From contig NZ_JAABNP010000022.1 in assembly GCF_009928485.1 (NCBI RefSeq), positions 1 to 64,000 on the forward strand: a stretch of DNA of 64,000 nt, read 5' to 3'. Shown here one piece after another: positions 20,505 through 29,697 of this stretch. Each line of letters opens with the position of its first letter. Position 1 is the first letter of the stretch. The notes under the pieces were generated by a model. That model did no database searches. It saw only the letters and a list, made by a program, of their open reading frames with translations, and was not told where the DNA came from. Source of the stretch: Clostridium sp. C2-6-12. GTDB lineage: Bacteria > Bacillota > Clostridia > Clostridiales > Clostridiaceae. A program made the translations under genes and the position numbers.

Positions 20505-22271
20505 TTAATTAATACTATTTATTATATTTAAAAGTTCATTTCCATAAGCTTCAATTTTTTTTGTTCCAACTCCCCTGATTTCTAGTAACTGATCCAAAGT
20601 CTTAGGTTTACTATTAGATATTGCTATTAAGCTTGTATCAGAAAATATTATATAAGGTTTTATTCTTTCTTTATAAGCTTTTTCTTTTCTCCATTTCTTT
20701 AAAGCTTCAAATAATTCCTGATTTAAAATTGGCTCTGCCTTATCTAAAATCTTAAATACAACTGTTTCTTCACTTTTTAGAACCTTCATTGACCTATTAT
20801 TAAGTTTTAGCATTGAATATGTTCCTTCTTTTAAATCAACATAACCTTCATTAAGTAGATTCTTAATCAAATCTTTTATAAAAGCTCCTTCATATTCCTT
20901 CATTATTCCATAGGTAGTTATTTTATCTAAGTGATTTTGTATTATCTTAGGTCCTTTAAAACCTTTTAATATATCCACAAGAACTGAAATTCCATACTGC
21001 TGCTTTGTTCTAAAAACTGTTGATAAAATCATTTGACTTTCTCTTGTAAAATCTTTTAATTCATCATCTTTTAAACAATTACTGCAGTTATTGCAATAAT
21101 TCAATTTACGTTCATTACCAAAATAGTTTAATATATATTTTCTAAAACACTCTTGTAAATTGGAATAATCTATAATTCCTTGGAATTTTCTCAGTTGTAC
21201 TTCTCGTCTATTCATAGAAGCACTATTATTTATTATATATTCAACTCTTCTTATATCACTTTCCGAATAAAATAAGTAACAATTGCATTTTTCTCCATCC
21301 CTTCCCCCTCTGCCTATTTCCTGATAATAAGCTTCTATATTTTGAGGAAGTGTAAAATGGACTATAAATCTTATATTAGATTTATCTATTCCCATTCCAA
21401 ATGCACTGGTTGCAACAATTACATCTATATTTTCATATAAAAAATCTTCTTGAAATTTTTCTTTTTCCTCATCCTTAAGACCACCATGATATTTTCCAAC
21501 ATTGTAGCCTAAATCCTTTAAATAATAATACAGCTCATCCACTTCTTTTCTTGAAGCACAATAAATTATCCCTGACTGTTCATAATTTTCTCTTATTATA
21601 TCTTTAAGCGTTTCAAGTTTGTCTATTTCTTTTAACACATTAAGATTTAAATTTTCTCTATTAATATCACCTTTGTATATATAAGGATTATTCAGTCCAA
21701 GCATTTTCACTGAATCTTCTCTAACCTCGTTTGTTGCAGTAGCTGTAAATGCAGATATTACAGGTCTGTTTTTAAGAACATTAATAAAATTAGAAATTTC
21801 TAAATAACTTCTCCTAAAATCATGTCCCCATTGTGAAACGCAATGAGCCTCATCTATTGCAATTTGAGATATATGTAAATCTTTAATCATATCTATAAAC
21901 ATTCTTGACTCAAGTCTTTCCGGTGAAATATACAGTATTTTATATTCTCCCATAGAAGATTCTAGTAATATCCTTTTTATATCCTCTATAGATTGTGTAC
22001 TATTAATATATGCGGCTTTAATTCCATTACCTATTAAATTATCGACTTGATCCTTCATAAGAGAAATTAAAGGAGATATGACTATAGTTATGCCTTGAAA
22101 TATTATAGCAGGTATTTGATAACAAATAGACTTTCCAGCTCCTGTTGGCATTAAACAAAAGGTATCTTTTCTATTTAAAATACTATTTATAATTTCAAAT
22201 TGACCTCTTCTTAAAGAATCAAAACCATAATATTTTTTTAATGCATAAAAAATCTTCTGTTTATTATCCAT
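20505..22271 (-). CDS. recQ: RecQ-type ATP-dependent DNA helicase
   Basis: A 588-residue SF2 helicase of the RecQ family. Walker A (GAGKSICYQ) near residue 44, DEAH box (IDEAHCVSQWGHDFR) near 138, the aromatic-rich loop, motif VI (QEIGRGGRDG) near 320, a four-Cys zinc site (CFRKYI...CNNCSNC) near 362-390, a winged-helix RQC region and a C-terminal HRDC domain (RGVGTKKIEAYG). It unwinds recombination and repair intermediates. A few residues shorter than E. coli RecQ, with all domains present. AAGGG before ATG. It sits alone between terminators. Confidence 0.92.
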   Translation of the reverse strand: MDNKQKIFYALKKYYGFDSLRRGQFEIINSILNRKDTFCLMPTGAGKSICYQIPAIIFQGITIVISPLISLMKDQVDNLIGNGIKAAYINSTQSIEDIKRILLESSMGEYKILYISPERLESRMFIDMIKDLHISQIAIDEAHCVSQWGHDFRRSYLEISNFINVLKNRPVISAFTATATNEVREDSVKMLGLNNPYIYKGDINRENLNLNVLKEIDKLETLKDIIRENYEQSGIIYCASRKEVDELYYYLKDLGYNVGKYHGGLKDEEKEKFQEDFLYENIDVIVATSAFGMGIDKSNIRFIVHFTLPQNIEAYYQEIGRGGRDGEKCNCYLFYSESDIRRVEYIINNSASMNRREVQLRKFQGIIDYSNLQECFRKYILNYFGNERKLNYCNNCSNCLKDDELKDFTRESQMILSTVFRTKQQYGISVLVDILKGFKGPKIIQNHLDKITTYGIMKEYEGAFIKDLIKNLLNEGYVDLKEGTYSMLKLNNRSMKVLKSEETVVFKILDKAEPILNQELFEALKKWRKEKAYKERIKPYIIFSDTSLIAISNSKPKTLDQLLEIRGVGTKKIEAYGNELLNIINSIN

Positions 22272-22375
22272 GTTTAATTACCCTTCTTATAAATGTTCAA
22301 TATTCTTTCTAAATATTAGTATATACCAAACACTCAAATTCTTAAACAAAATATAACCATCATTTTTAAGTAATA

Positions 22376-22412
22376 AAAAATGCATCCATGGAAATTTCCA
22401 CGGATGCATTTT
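22376..22412. terminator. Terminator between lipoprotein gene and recQ
   Basis: A near-perfect hairpin AAAATGCATCC..GGATGCATTTT with an inner TGGAAATTTCCA palindrome, U-rich on both sides. It ends the lipoprotein transcript 11 bases after its stop. Confidence 0.85.
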
Positions 22413-22423
22413 ATTTAGTTTCT

Positions 22424-23068
22424 TTATTTTGCTTTTCCTGAAATTAATGAACCCAATTCTGTACTCAATGTTTCTTGATTTTCTGGAACCCAAATTTTAT
22501 CTTTCTTTGTAAATGTAAAAGTTTTTTCATTAGTGTCTTCACTAAAAGTTGCATTCTTAAATTCATTTGTTAAGTTCTTAACAAATAATTCTGAATATTT
22601 ATTCATAACATCTTTTTTATTAGTAAGACCTAATGCTTTTACAGATTCAGCAGCATCATTTGCAGCCTTAGTTCCTATTTTATTTGCATCAATATAAGTT
22701 GTTTTATATTTAACCTGAGACGTTTTACCATCATTTGATACTTCTTCTATAGTAACAGTAGCTTTTTTAGCTGCTTCACCTATTGCATCAAAATATTCTT
22801 TTACTTGTTCATCTGTAACAGTTAACCCTTGAGATGTAAAAGCAGTCTTAAGAGAGCTCAAATTTTTTTTATTGCTATTATCTAATATAGTTTTTGATTG
22901 TTCTTCTGTTATATTAATTTTAGATACATTAGACATATCATTACATGCAATCTCCCACCATACTTGAGCGCATTCCTTTGGTGTAATCTTCTTTCCACAA
23001 CCAGTAACAACACAACTTAGTAATAGTATCGTTACCAGTAGCAATACAGTAAACTTTTTATTTTTCAT
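22424..23068 (-). CDS. Small lipoprotein, DUF5105-like
   Basis: A 214-residue exported lipoprotein. The signal peptide ends in lipobox VTGC with Cys24. The mature part begins KKITPKECAQVWWE and is helical and Lys/Glu/Thr-rich, resembling the DUF5105 group of clostridial lipoproteins; no catalytic motif is visible. The start was set at ATG 23068, with GGGGG 8 bases upstream, rather than the earlier in-frame ATG at 23164. It is a single-gene unit with its own terminator. Function unknown. Confidence 0.8.
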   Translation of the reverse strand: MKNKKFTVLLLVTILLLSCVVTGCGKKITPKECAQVWWEIACNDMSNVSKINITEEQSKTILDNSNKKNLSSLKTAFTSQGLTVTDEQVKEYFDAIGEAAKKATVTIEEVSNDGKTSQVKYKTTYIDANKIGTKAANDAAESVKALGLTNKKDVMNKYSELFVKNLTNEFKNATFSEDTNEKTFTFTKKDKIWVPENQETLSTELGSLISGKAK

Positions 23069-23191
23069 TATTATTTCCCCCGTTAAATTTTTTCCAGCAT
23101 TTATTATTATATCACATCTTTTACCTTGTGTTACATTTATTTTCATATTCTTTAAATAAATCAATTAAAATGTATTCATTAAATTAATAAA

Positions 23192-23222
23192 AGCCACTAT
23201 CCCTGATTGGAAATAGTGACTT
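23192..23222 (-). terminator. Terminator of the CdaR-type regulator gene
   Basis: Stem GCCACTAT / ATAGTGAC with an 11-base loop. CTTTTATTAATTT follows on the minus strand, 20 bases after the stop. Confidence 0.55.
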
Positions 23223-23241
23223 ACATAACGCTTCTTATAAA

Positions 23242-24270
23242 TTATCTCCAAATCAAACCACATAAAAGCTCAAATAATTCTAATAAATTTTTAGGATTCT
23301 TACCTGTAAGATTATTAATTCTTTCTAATCTATAATTCAAAGTATTTCTATGAATATTTAATTTATTAGCAACATTATTAATATCTCCGTTTTCTTCTAT
23401 ATATGCTTCTATGGTTTGAATAAGCTCTAATTTATTTCCTGCTTTATCAAGATTAGATATTAAAGAAACAAGCATTTCTTTATTGCTATGGGATAAATGA
23501 ATAAAAAATTTTAATTGATCATATTCATAAATCAAGTTTGAAGGCTTTATTTTTCTCCCAAATTCCATTGCAAATTCTGCATTCTCTAAAGAAACAGCAG
23601 CTATTTCTTCTTTACCTCCAATGCCTATTTTATTTACATCATTACTTTGGTTTAAATTCTCCAACAATGCTTTATACCCATGGTTTGATGTCATAAAAAA
23701 TGCTATTTTATTATTAATTTCACTATAATGTATATATTTCTTACATAACGCTTTAAAATCATATGAATTTATATTTCCCTCTACAAGAATAACCTGACTT
23801 TTTTTCGTAAGATCAATTCCATAATTTTTAGCTCTTTCATGAAATTTATTATCATATTCAGTTTTTCTATGAGCTAATTCATTATAAAACTTTTGTGTAT
23901 TTAATTTTTCATTTTGAATTTCTTCATCAATTTTGGATTGTTCAATTAATAAAACTGCTGTTACACGCACAAGCTTACTAAATCTTCTCACTTCATCTGG
24001 ATGTCCTGTAATTCCTATTACTCCTATTACTTCACCATTCACTATAATAGGTTCATTTACCCCTGGTTTCATTTTTTCATTTTCTTCATAAACTTCATTT
24101 ATTTGTTGAGTGTTTATGGCTTTTCTGGCTCCCTTATGGTAGTGTCCAATTCTCTTTATATCACCACTGCCTATAATTATCCCTTTTTCATCCATAACAT
24201 TTATGTTATAAGGAATTACATCCATCATATCATAGACTATTTTTTGTGCTATTGCCTTTGATAACACCAT
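23242..24270 (-). CDS. cdaR: CdaR-family sugar-diacid/glycerate regulator
   Basis: A 342-residue activator-type regulator: N-terminal diacid-recognition domain (about 1-130, QKIVYDMMDVIPYNINVMD), a central GGDEF-like spacer without catalytic residues, and a C-terminal PucR-type HTH (NNVANKLNIHRNTLNYRLER, about 305-325). Relatives sense glycerate or glucarate and switch on garK/glxK-type genes. ATG 24270 was chosen because AAAGGA lies 10 bases before it; the GTG at 24279 is too close. Its place next to glycerate kinase and GntP permease supports glycerate as signal. Confidence 0.88.
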   Translation of the reverse strand: MVLSKAIAQKIVYDMMDVIPYNINVMDEKGIIIGSGDIKRIGHYHKGARKAINTQQINEVYEENEKMKPGVNEPIIVNGEVIGVIGITGHPDEVRRFSKLVRVTAVLLIEQSKIDEEIQNEKLNTQKFYNELAHRKTEYDNKFHERAKNYGIDLTKKSQVILVEGNINSYDFKALCKKYIHYSEINNKIAFFMTSNHGYKALLENLNQSNDVNKIGIGGKEEIAAVSLENAEFAMEFGRKIKPSNLIYEYDQLKFFIHLSHSNKEMLVSLISNLDKAGNKLELIQTIEAYIEENGDINNVANKLNIHRNTLNYRLERINNLTGKNPKNLLELFELLCGLIWR

Positions 24271-24423
24271 ATTATCCACATCCTTTTAAACATGTTAAGC
24301 TTGTAAAATCTAATATACGTTATTAAACCCTATATAACAATTATACTACACTTCATTGATTATAATTGTTATATTAACAAAATGCATTGTAATGTATAAC
24401 AGAAAATGCCAGAAACAAGTAAG

Positions 24424-24472
24424 ACCATGCATAACTAATACGGAAATATCCCATAACTAGTATATGCATGGT
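24424..24472. terminator. Hairpin between glycerate kinase and regulator genes
   Basis: A 9-bp perfect stem ACCATGCAT / ATGCATGGT is extended by an imperfect inner stem (ACTAATAC, CTAGTAT). There is no clean U-run on either side. It may end the kinase transcript or act in the regulator's upstream region. The rest of 24271-24578 has only short inverted repeats such as ATGTG / CACAT near 24485. Confidence 0.4.
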
Positions 24473-24578
24473 TCTATAACTTCACATGTGGCTCCTACAC
24501 ATTTTGCATGAGCATCTCACATGATTAATAATTCTATTAATTTAAATGTACAATTAATAATTTTCAGTTTAAAGCTTA

Positions 24579-25733
24579 TTATTTTACTAAACCTAATGAA
24601 TTAATAAACCTTATTATATTCTCTGCTGTCTTTTCAATATTTTCTTGACCTTTATCTAAGTCTTCTTCTAAAGAAGTTGCACCCTTAGTTATACCAAATA
24701 TTGAATCTATACCTTTTTCGTGTAGGACTTCTATTCCTTCACCAACTCTTCCAGCTAGTGCAATTACAGGCTTATTGTATTTCTTTGCCACTGTTGCAAC
24801 ACCTAATGGAGTTTTACCATATTGAGTTTGAAAATCTATACTTCCTTCTCCTGTCCAAACCATGTCAGCATTTTTCACCTTATCTTCAAGTCCAGCATAT
24901 TCTATTACCATTTCAATGCCTTTCTTCAAAGTACCATCTAAAAATGCCATAAGCCCAGCTCCAAGACCGCCTGCTGCTCCAGCTCCAGGTTCATTTATTA
25001 CATCTTTTCCAAGGTGTTTTTTAATAACATCTGCATAGTGCTTTAAGTTATCATCTAAAACAGTTATCATTTCTTTAGTTGCTCCTTTTTGCGGGCCAAA
25101 TACATTAGATGCTCCCTTTTCTCCACAAAGAGGATTGTTCACATCACAAGCCACTTCAATATTAAGAGCCTTTAATCGAGGATCAAAATTTTCTAAATTA
25201 ATACTATTTAATTTTCCTAATTCTCCTCCGCCAAAGCCTAATTCATTGCCCTGTTTATCTAATAATTTGCCGCCAAGTGCTTGTATAACCCCTGCACCGC
25301 CATCATTTGTTGCACTTCCACCAATTCCTATAAGTAATTTCTTTACTCCATGATCCAAACAAGCCTTTATAAGCTGTCCTGTTCCATAAGTTGTAGTAAT
25401 CAATGGATTTCTTTTTTCTGATGGAACTAATTGTATACCACTGGCACTTGCCATTTCTAATATTCCTATTTCTCCATCTCCTAAAATACCATACTCAGCT
25501 TCTACTTCATTTCCTAGAGGTCCAACTACTTTTAAAGTATATATTTTTCCATTAGTAGCATCTACTAAGGACTGCATAGTTCCTTCTCCTCCATCAGCCA
25601 TAGGTACATGAATACAGTTGATATTAGGATTGGCCTTTTTTATTCCTCTTTCCATTGCTTCACAAGCTTCTTTTGCTGTCATACTTTCCTTAAAAGAATC
25701 TGGTGCTAATGCAATAACTAAATCTTTTTTCAT
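24579..25733 (-). CDS. glxK: Glycerate kinase (GlxK/GarK family)
   Basis: A 384-residue kinase of the bacterial type-2 glycerate kinase family, which phosphorylates D-glycerate (usually to 2-phosphoglycerate) and feeds lower glycolysis. Diagnostic motifs: IALAPDSFKESMTA at the N-terminus, MADGGEGTM (about 45-53), GIGGSATNDGGAG (about 136-148), GAGAAGGLGAG (about 250-260) and WTGEGSID. The start is ATG 25733 with AGGAGA 7 bases upstream. It forms an operon with the permease, 65 bases apart. Confidence 0.94.
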   Translation of the reverse strand: MKKDLVIALAPDSFKESMTAKEACEAMERGIKKANPNINCIHVPMADGGEGTMQSLVDATNGKIYTLKVVGPLGNEVEAEYGILGDGEIGILEMASASGIQLVPSEKRNPLITTTYGTGQLIKACLDHGVKKLLIGIGGSATNDGGAGVIQALGGKLLDKQGNELGFGGGELGKLNSINLENFDPRLKALNIEVACDVNNPLCGEKGASNVFGPQKGATKEMITVLDDNLKHYADVIKKHLGKDVINEPGAGAAGGLGAGLMAFLDGTLKKGIEMVIEYAGLEDKVKNADMVWTGEGSIDFQTQYGKTPLGVATVAKKYNKPVIALAGRVGEGIEVLHEKGIDSIFGITKGATSLEEDLDKGQENIEKTAENIIRFINSLGLVK

Positions 25734-25798
25734 CTTCAACTCTCCTAACTCCCATATTAATATTTGTGGAATTATTAAATAAAAACTTTAAGTTCTAA

Positions 25799-27097
25799 TT
25801 ATCCTAAAAATCCATATATTATTGTTGCAACAATACACATAGCTCCACCAACTAAAGATTCAAGAGGCATTAACTTCATACGCTCTTTAATATCCATTTT
25901 TACACAATCTGCTGTAGTATGGAAGAAGGTACCGTGTGGTAAATGGTCAATTACTATAGCTCCTGTATGAACCATAACAGCTGCATTTAACGGAGCCACT
26001 CCCATAGTTAATATTGCTTTTCCAAAGCTACCAGCTGCTACAAGTGCTCCTGTTGATGTTGAAGCTGTAGCTCCTGCCATTAATATACCTGAGATTGGTG
26101 CTAAAAATACTCCTGAAATACCTGTTGTTTGAATACAGTATACCACAGCATCACTTAAGTTAGATTTAGAAATAATTCCTGCTATTGCTCCTGCACCAAT
26201 TAATATGATTGCTGTACCTGTCATTTTGCTTAAACCTGATGTAGTATAAGGAATAATTTTATTAAATTTACCCATTGCAATTAAGCCTGTAATACCTGCA
26301 AGTGGTAATATAATCATTGAATCAATTTTAATTGCTGCAAGTGCTGGTATATTAAGCATACTTCCAATTGGACTAACTGCTAATAATACTATAGCTACCA
26401 TTGGAGCTACCATTGCTTTACCAAAACTTGTTGTTTCTTTACTAGCTGTTATAGCTGCTTCTGATTCTTTTTTAGTTATTTCTTTAATTGCTTCTCCTCT
26501 TTTGTTTAACAATGTAGCAACAATATATGTAACTATTAATCCTACTATTGCAGGTATAAATCCTTTAATCATTACTTGTGCTAAATCTACATCAAACCCT
26601 TTTGCTACTGCTATGGTATTTGGATTTGGTGACATTATGTTTCCTGCCTTACCTCCGCCTATCATAGCTAATAGTATGGCTGATTTAGTAAGTCCTGCTT
26701 TTTTTGCTACTGATAATGCTATTGGTGCAACTATTATAACTGCAACTGTAACAAATACACCTACTGCTGTAATAACCATAGTTGCTAAAGCTATTGCAAG
26801 TAGTGCCTTTTTCTCACCAAGTTTTTCTACTATTGTTTCCGCAATTTTTTCTGCCGCACCAGATTCAATTAAAATTCCAGCTAATACTCCTGCTGCTAGT
26901 ACTCTAACTACAGCACCCATTACGCTGCTAGTACCATCAATAACTGCTTGTGTTGTTTGGGCTAAGCTAGCTCCTCCAATTACGCCTCCTATAATAGCTC
27001 CCCCGAAAAGTGCATATACAGGATTTACTTTTTTCAAAATTAATATTATAGCTATTGCTAATCCAATAACTGCTCCACTCCAATGAATAATTGCCAT
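25799..27097 (-). CDS. GntP-family gluconate/glycerate proton symporter
   Basis: A 432-residue membrane carrier with about 12 hydrophobic segments over its full length. It has GntP-family motifs: the GGGKAGNIMSPNPNTIAVAK region (about 147-166) and a C-terminal HLPHGTFFHTTADCV segment. GntP carriers import gluconate, glycerate and related acids with H+. It is the first gene of an operon with glycerate kinase, so glycerate is the likely substrate. It has an AGGAGG site and lies behind a cre-like palindrome. Confidence 0.9.
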   Translation of the reverse strand: MAIIHWSGAVIGLAIAIILILKKVNPVYALFGGAIIGGVIGGASLAQTTQAVIDGTSSVMGAVVRVLAAGVLAGILIESGAAEKIAETIVEKLGEKKALLAIALATMVITAVGVFVTVAVIIVAPIALSVAKKAGLTKSAILLAMIGGGKAGNIMSPNPNTIAVAKGFDVDLAQVMIKGFIPAIVGLIVTYIVATLLNKRGEAIKEITKKESEAAITASKETTSFGKAMVAPMVAIVLLAVSPIGSMLNIPALAAIKIDSMIILPLAGITGLIAMGKFNKIIPYTTSGLSKMTGTAIILIGAGAIAGIISKSNLSDAVVYCIQTTGISGVFLAPISGILMAGATASTSTGALVAAGSFGKAILTMGVAPLNAAVMVHTGAIVIDHLPHGTFFHTTADCVKMDIKERMKLMPLESLVGGAMCIVATIIYGFLG

Positions 27098-27155
27098 TTT
27101 GTTTCCTCCTAATTTAAATATTTTTAAATTTTATCACTCGTTTTAATGACTAAAT

Positions 27156-27171
27156 AACGTTAACGTTTACT
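27156..27171 (-). promoter_or_regulatory. cre-like / palindromic operator upstream of the glycerate operon
   Basis: AACGTTAACGTT (27156-27167) is a perfect palindrome. Read on the minus strand, AGTAAACGTTAACG matches the CcpA cre consensus at all but the two end positions. It lies 59 bases before the permease ATG, where binding would block transcription. A clear -35/-10 pair could not be fixed. Confidence 0.5.
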
Positions 27172-27302
27172 ATTTACTTCAATATACATCATAATATATT
27201 TCTTTTTCATCTGATATTGATTACTTGACGTTTTTTTTTGTTCATTTGCACAATTATTTTGCTCAAATACATTTTTAATATTATCAATAAACTCATAAAA
27301 AA

Positions 27303-27334
27303 AGCCTAGAAATGCATTTTTAAACACTTCTAGG
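27303..27334 (-). terminator. Terminator of the TIM-barrel isomerase gene
   Basis: Stem CCTAGAAATG / CACTTCTAGG (one wobble) with a 10-base A/T loop. On the minus strand CTTTTTTTATG follows. Confidence 0.85.
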
Positions 27335-27378
27335 TTGTGTATAATTATTAATTTAAATCTAAATATTGATTAATATGC

Positions 27379-28218
27379 TTATTTCACAGCATTATAAACT
27401 TTTGTTACATAACTAATACTATCATCTATATTTTCTGGTTTTGTCTCCTCAAGAAATATATCTATATATGGATTTTTTTCTTTTACTAAAGCTAATAATA
27501 ATTCATAATTTAATACTCCTTTTCCAATTGGAGCTGATTTAATGCTATTATCTTCACATATAAAATCTTTAGCATGAACTGCAACTATTCTATCTCCAAA
27601 TAACTCAAAAGATTTTTTAAGTATCTCATCTTGATCTTTATAATTTTCTGCTGACATATAATTAGTTGGATCAAAAATCACTTGTAAATTGTTAGAATCT
27701 ATACTGTCTAATATCCTCCTCATTCTTTCTGGTGTATTTATTACATGCTTAGCAACACCTTCTATTGCAACAATCACACCAAATTTTTCTGCTTCTTTAA
27801 CAAGTTCCTTAACTGAATTTAGGGTTCTTAGAAATGCTTCTTCTGTATTATTTTCTGGACCATATACATACTCTTTGTTTAAAGCACCAGTTTCCGTTCC
27901 AATAAGACTGCATCCAAAATCTCTTGCAAATCTTATATGTTCTTTAAATCTATCTAAAAACACCTTAAGTTCAGCATCATCTGGATGAGCTAAATTTATA
28001 TAACATCCTAATATACCTATACTTATTCCGCATTTTCCAAAGGTATCCCTAACATGCTTTGCCATCCCTGGAGTAATGTAGCTTTTCTTAAAATCAAAGC
28101 CTGTTTTTATCTTTGCAAGCGCTAAATGAACGCTTTTTAAATTTTTTTCTTGAATATTTTCTGCTAATTCTTCAAGATTGTTATGAATTACATCATGACA
28201 TCTAACTCCAATTCTCAT
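27379..28218 (-). CDS. Sugar-phosphate isomerase/epimerase-like TIM-barrel protein
   Basis: A 279-residue protein of the xylose-isomerase-like TIM-barrel superfamily (AP endonuclease 2 fold). Metal-ligand positions are recognisable: IGTETGA, IAIEGVAKHVI, FDPTNYMS, VHAKD and IFLEETKP. These proteins isomerise or epimerise small sugars or hydroxy acids (hydroxypyruvate isomerase, IolE/IolI types). Its place before the glycerate permease/kinase operon suggests a step around hydroxypyruvate or tartronate semialdehyde, but it has its own terminator and the reaction is not proven. GAGGAG before ATG. Confidence 0.82.
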   Translation of the reverse strand: MRIGVRCHDVIHNNLEELAENIQEKNLKSVHLALAKIKTGFDFKKSYITPGMAKHVRDTFGKCGISIGILGCYINLAHPDDAELKVFLDRFKEHIRFARDFGCSLIGTETGALNKEYVYGPENNTEEAFLRTLNSVKELVKEAEKFGVIVAIEGVAKHVINTPERMRRILDSIDSNNLQVIFDPTNYMSAENYKDQDEILKKSFELFGDRIVAVHAKDFICEDNSIKSAPIGKGVLNYELLLALVKEKNPYIDIFLEETKPENIDDSISYVTKVYNAVK

Positions 28219-28436
28219 AATTACGCTCCTCGTCTTCTAATTATTTCTTTTTGCACACGTGTTCAACACCTTCATTAATTTTACCTCACTACAAAAATAA
28301 TTACAAGAACTAAGATAAATAAATCAGGGTTACGCATGAATATTTTTCTTAACTACATCCTCAACATAGGATTTTAAAAAAGATATATCTTCGGTTAATC
28401 CTCCTTTTTTTAATTTTACATAAAATAAAAAACAAA

Positions 28437-28473
28437 GAGTGGATTAGCCTTCTAGATTTAGAATTATCCACTC
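28437..28473. terminator. Terminator after the GNAT gene
   Basis: Stem GAGTGGAT / ATCCACTC with T-runs outside on both strands (ATTTTTT on plus, TTTGTTTTTTATT on minus). The gap 28219-28595 otherwise shows no further element. Confidence 0.75.
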
Positions 28474-28595
28474 ATTTTTTATTTATTTACAATTTGTCAA
28501 CTCATTATTTAACCTTGAATATGCTCATAATATAAATCAGTAAATACTGCAAATTTAATTGTGTCCATTAAATATACCCCGATTTATTTTGAAAA

Positions 28596-29486
28596 TTATT
28601 TTTTTCTCCATACTGTTGAAGTTATATATGGACGTAATCCAATACTATAATAAAATTGTTGAGAAGAGCCTACTATAACTGTCTTAGCACCTAATTTTTG
28701 AACTCGTTTAATTCCTTCTAAAACTACTGCCTTTCCTAAGCCCATCTTTCTATATTGAGGATCAGTTGCTACAGGTTCAATTACTGCATAACCAGCTTCT
28801 GGATCGTACCACATGCCACAATAGGCAGCAAAATTTCCATCTGTATCAACAGCTGCCACCTTTAAATTCAAATCAACATTAGGACGAATCATTTCTTCTG
28901 TACTCATTAATTCTTTTTCCTTGGAAAATTTGAATTCTCCCTCTCCATTTAATTCATGATTAAAACCTTTCCACATCACGCGTAAATATTGATATAAATC
29001 AAAAGTTTCTTTCATTGTAGTAATATGAAATCCTTCTGGAAGATTATATTCTGTAGGTGTCTTATCCAAATAAAAAATCGAATCATTATCTTTTTCTTCA
29101 GTAGCATAAAATCCCAAATCTGCTGCAACATCTTGAAATTTTAAATCAGTATCCAAAATAACAACTCCAAAATCTCCATCTTTTGAAAAATTTTCATTTG
29201 AATAAATAAGCATTTCCTTTCTCAAGAAAGCATATTCTGGTAAAGTTAAACAAAATCCTATGCCAAATTCACAATCAACAGTTGCTACTCCTACAATCTG
29301 CTCCTCATCTTCCCATATTCCAATTTTGCCTAAAGTAGACTTATCCAAATACCCATGAGTTGTCATCCAATCCCATCTTGTATATGTAAACTCTGCATAC
29401 CCAAGCCTTATAAAAAAATCTCTAACCTTGTGATAATCTTCTGTAATACCTGCTTGTTTTGTATAATTTCTAAATATAATTGCCAT
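28596..29486 (-). CDS. GNAT-family acetyltransferase
   Basis: A 296-residue protein. The C-terminal 90 residues are a clear GNAT domain with the acetyl-CoA loop (YRKMGLGKAVV, about 245-255) and strand pairing AVIEPVATDP. The N-terminal half looks like a second, degenerate GNAT fold (IWEDEEQIVGVATVDCEF). The acceptor is unknown. AGGAGGG before ATG; single-gene unit. Confidence 0.82.
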   Translation of the reverse strand: MAIIFRNYTKQAGITEDYHKVRDFFIRLGYAEFTYTRWDWMTTHGYLDKSTLGKIGIWEDEEQIVGVATVDCEFGIGFCLTLPEYAFLRKEMLIYSNENFSKDGDFGVVILDTDLKFQDVAADLGFYATEEKDNDSIFYLDKTPTEYNLPEGFHITTMKETFDLYQYLRVMWKGFNHELNGEGEFKFSKEKELMSTEEMIRPNVDLNLKVAAVDTDGNFAAYCGMWYDPEAGYAVIEPVATDPQYRKMGLGKAVVLEGIKRVQKLGAKTVIVGSSQQFYYSIGLRPYITSTVWRKK

Positions 29487-29697
29487 AAAATCCCCTCCTT
29501 TTTTATCATTATATACTCTTATTTAATGTAATGAATATTCCAAATTTAAGTATAATTATTTTTTCTCATGAATTATATTTCTAAAACCTTTTAATCAATA
29601 CTAATGATTTAGCCCTGACAAATAAATCAGTTAACAGTTAGCCATTGATTCATTTCATCCTCACCCAATAACTCTTCACTGATCCCCATTTATGTTT

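Noticed and set aside
22287..22493. Minus-strand frame of 68 codons after the lipoprotein gene
   Set aside because: It overlaps the lipoprotein end in another frame and runs through its terminator hairpin; no SD and no family resemblance.
24272..24280. Perfect DnaA box TTATCCACA near a regulator start
   Set aside because: It is a single box inside a translation start region, with no cluster, dnaA/dnaN genes or AT-rich unwinding element, so not an origin.
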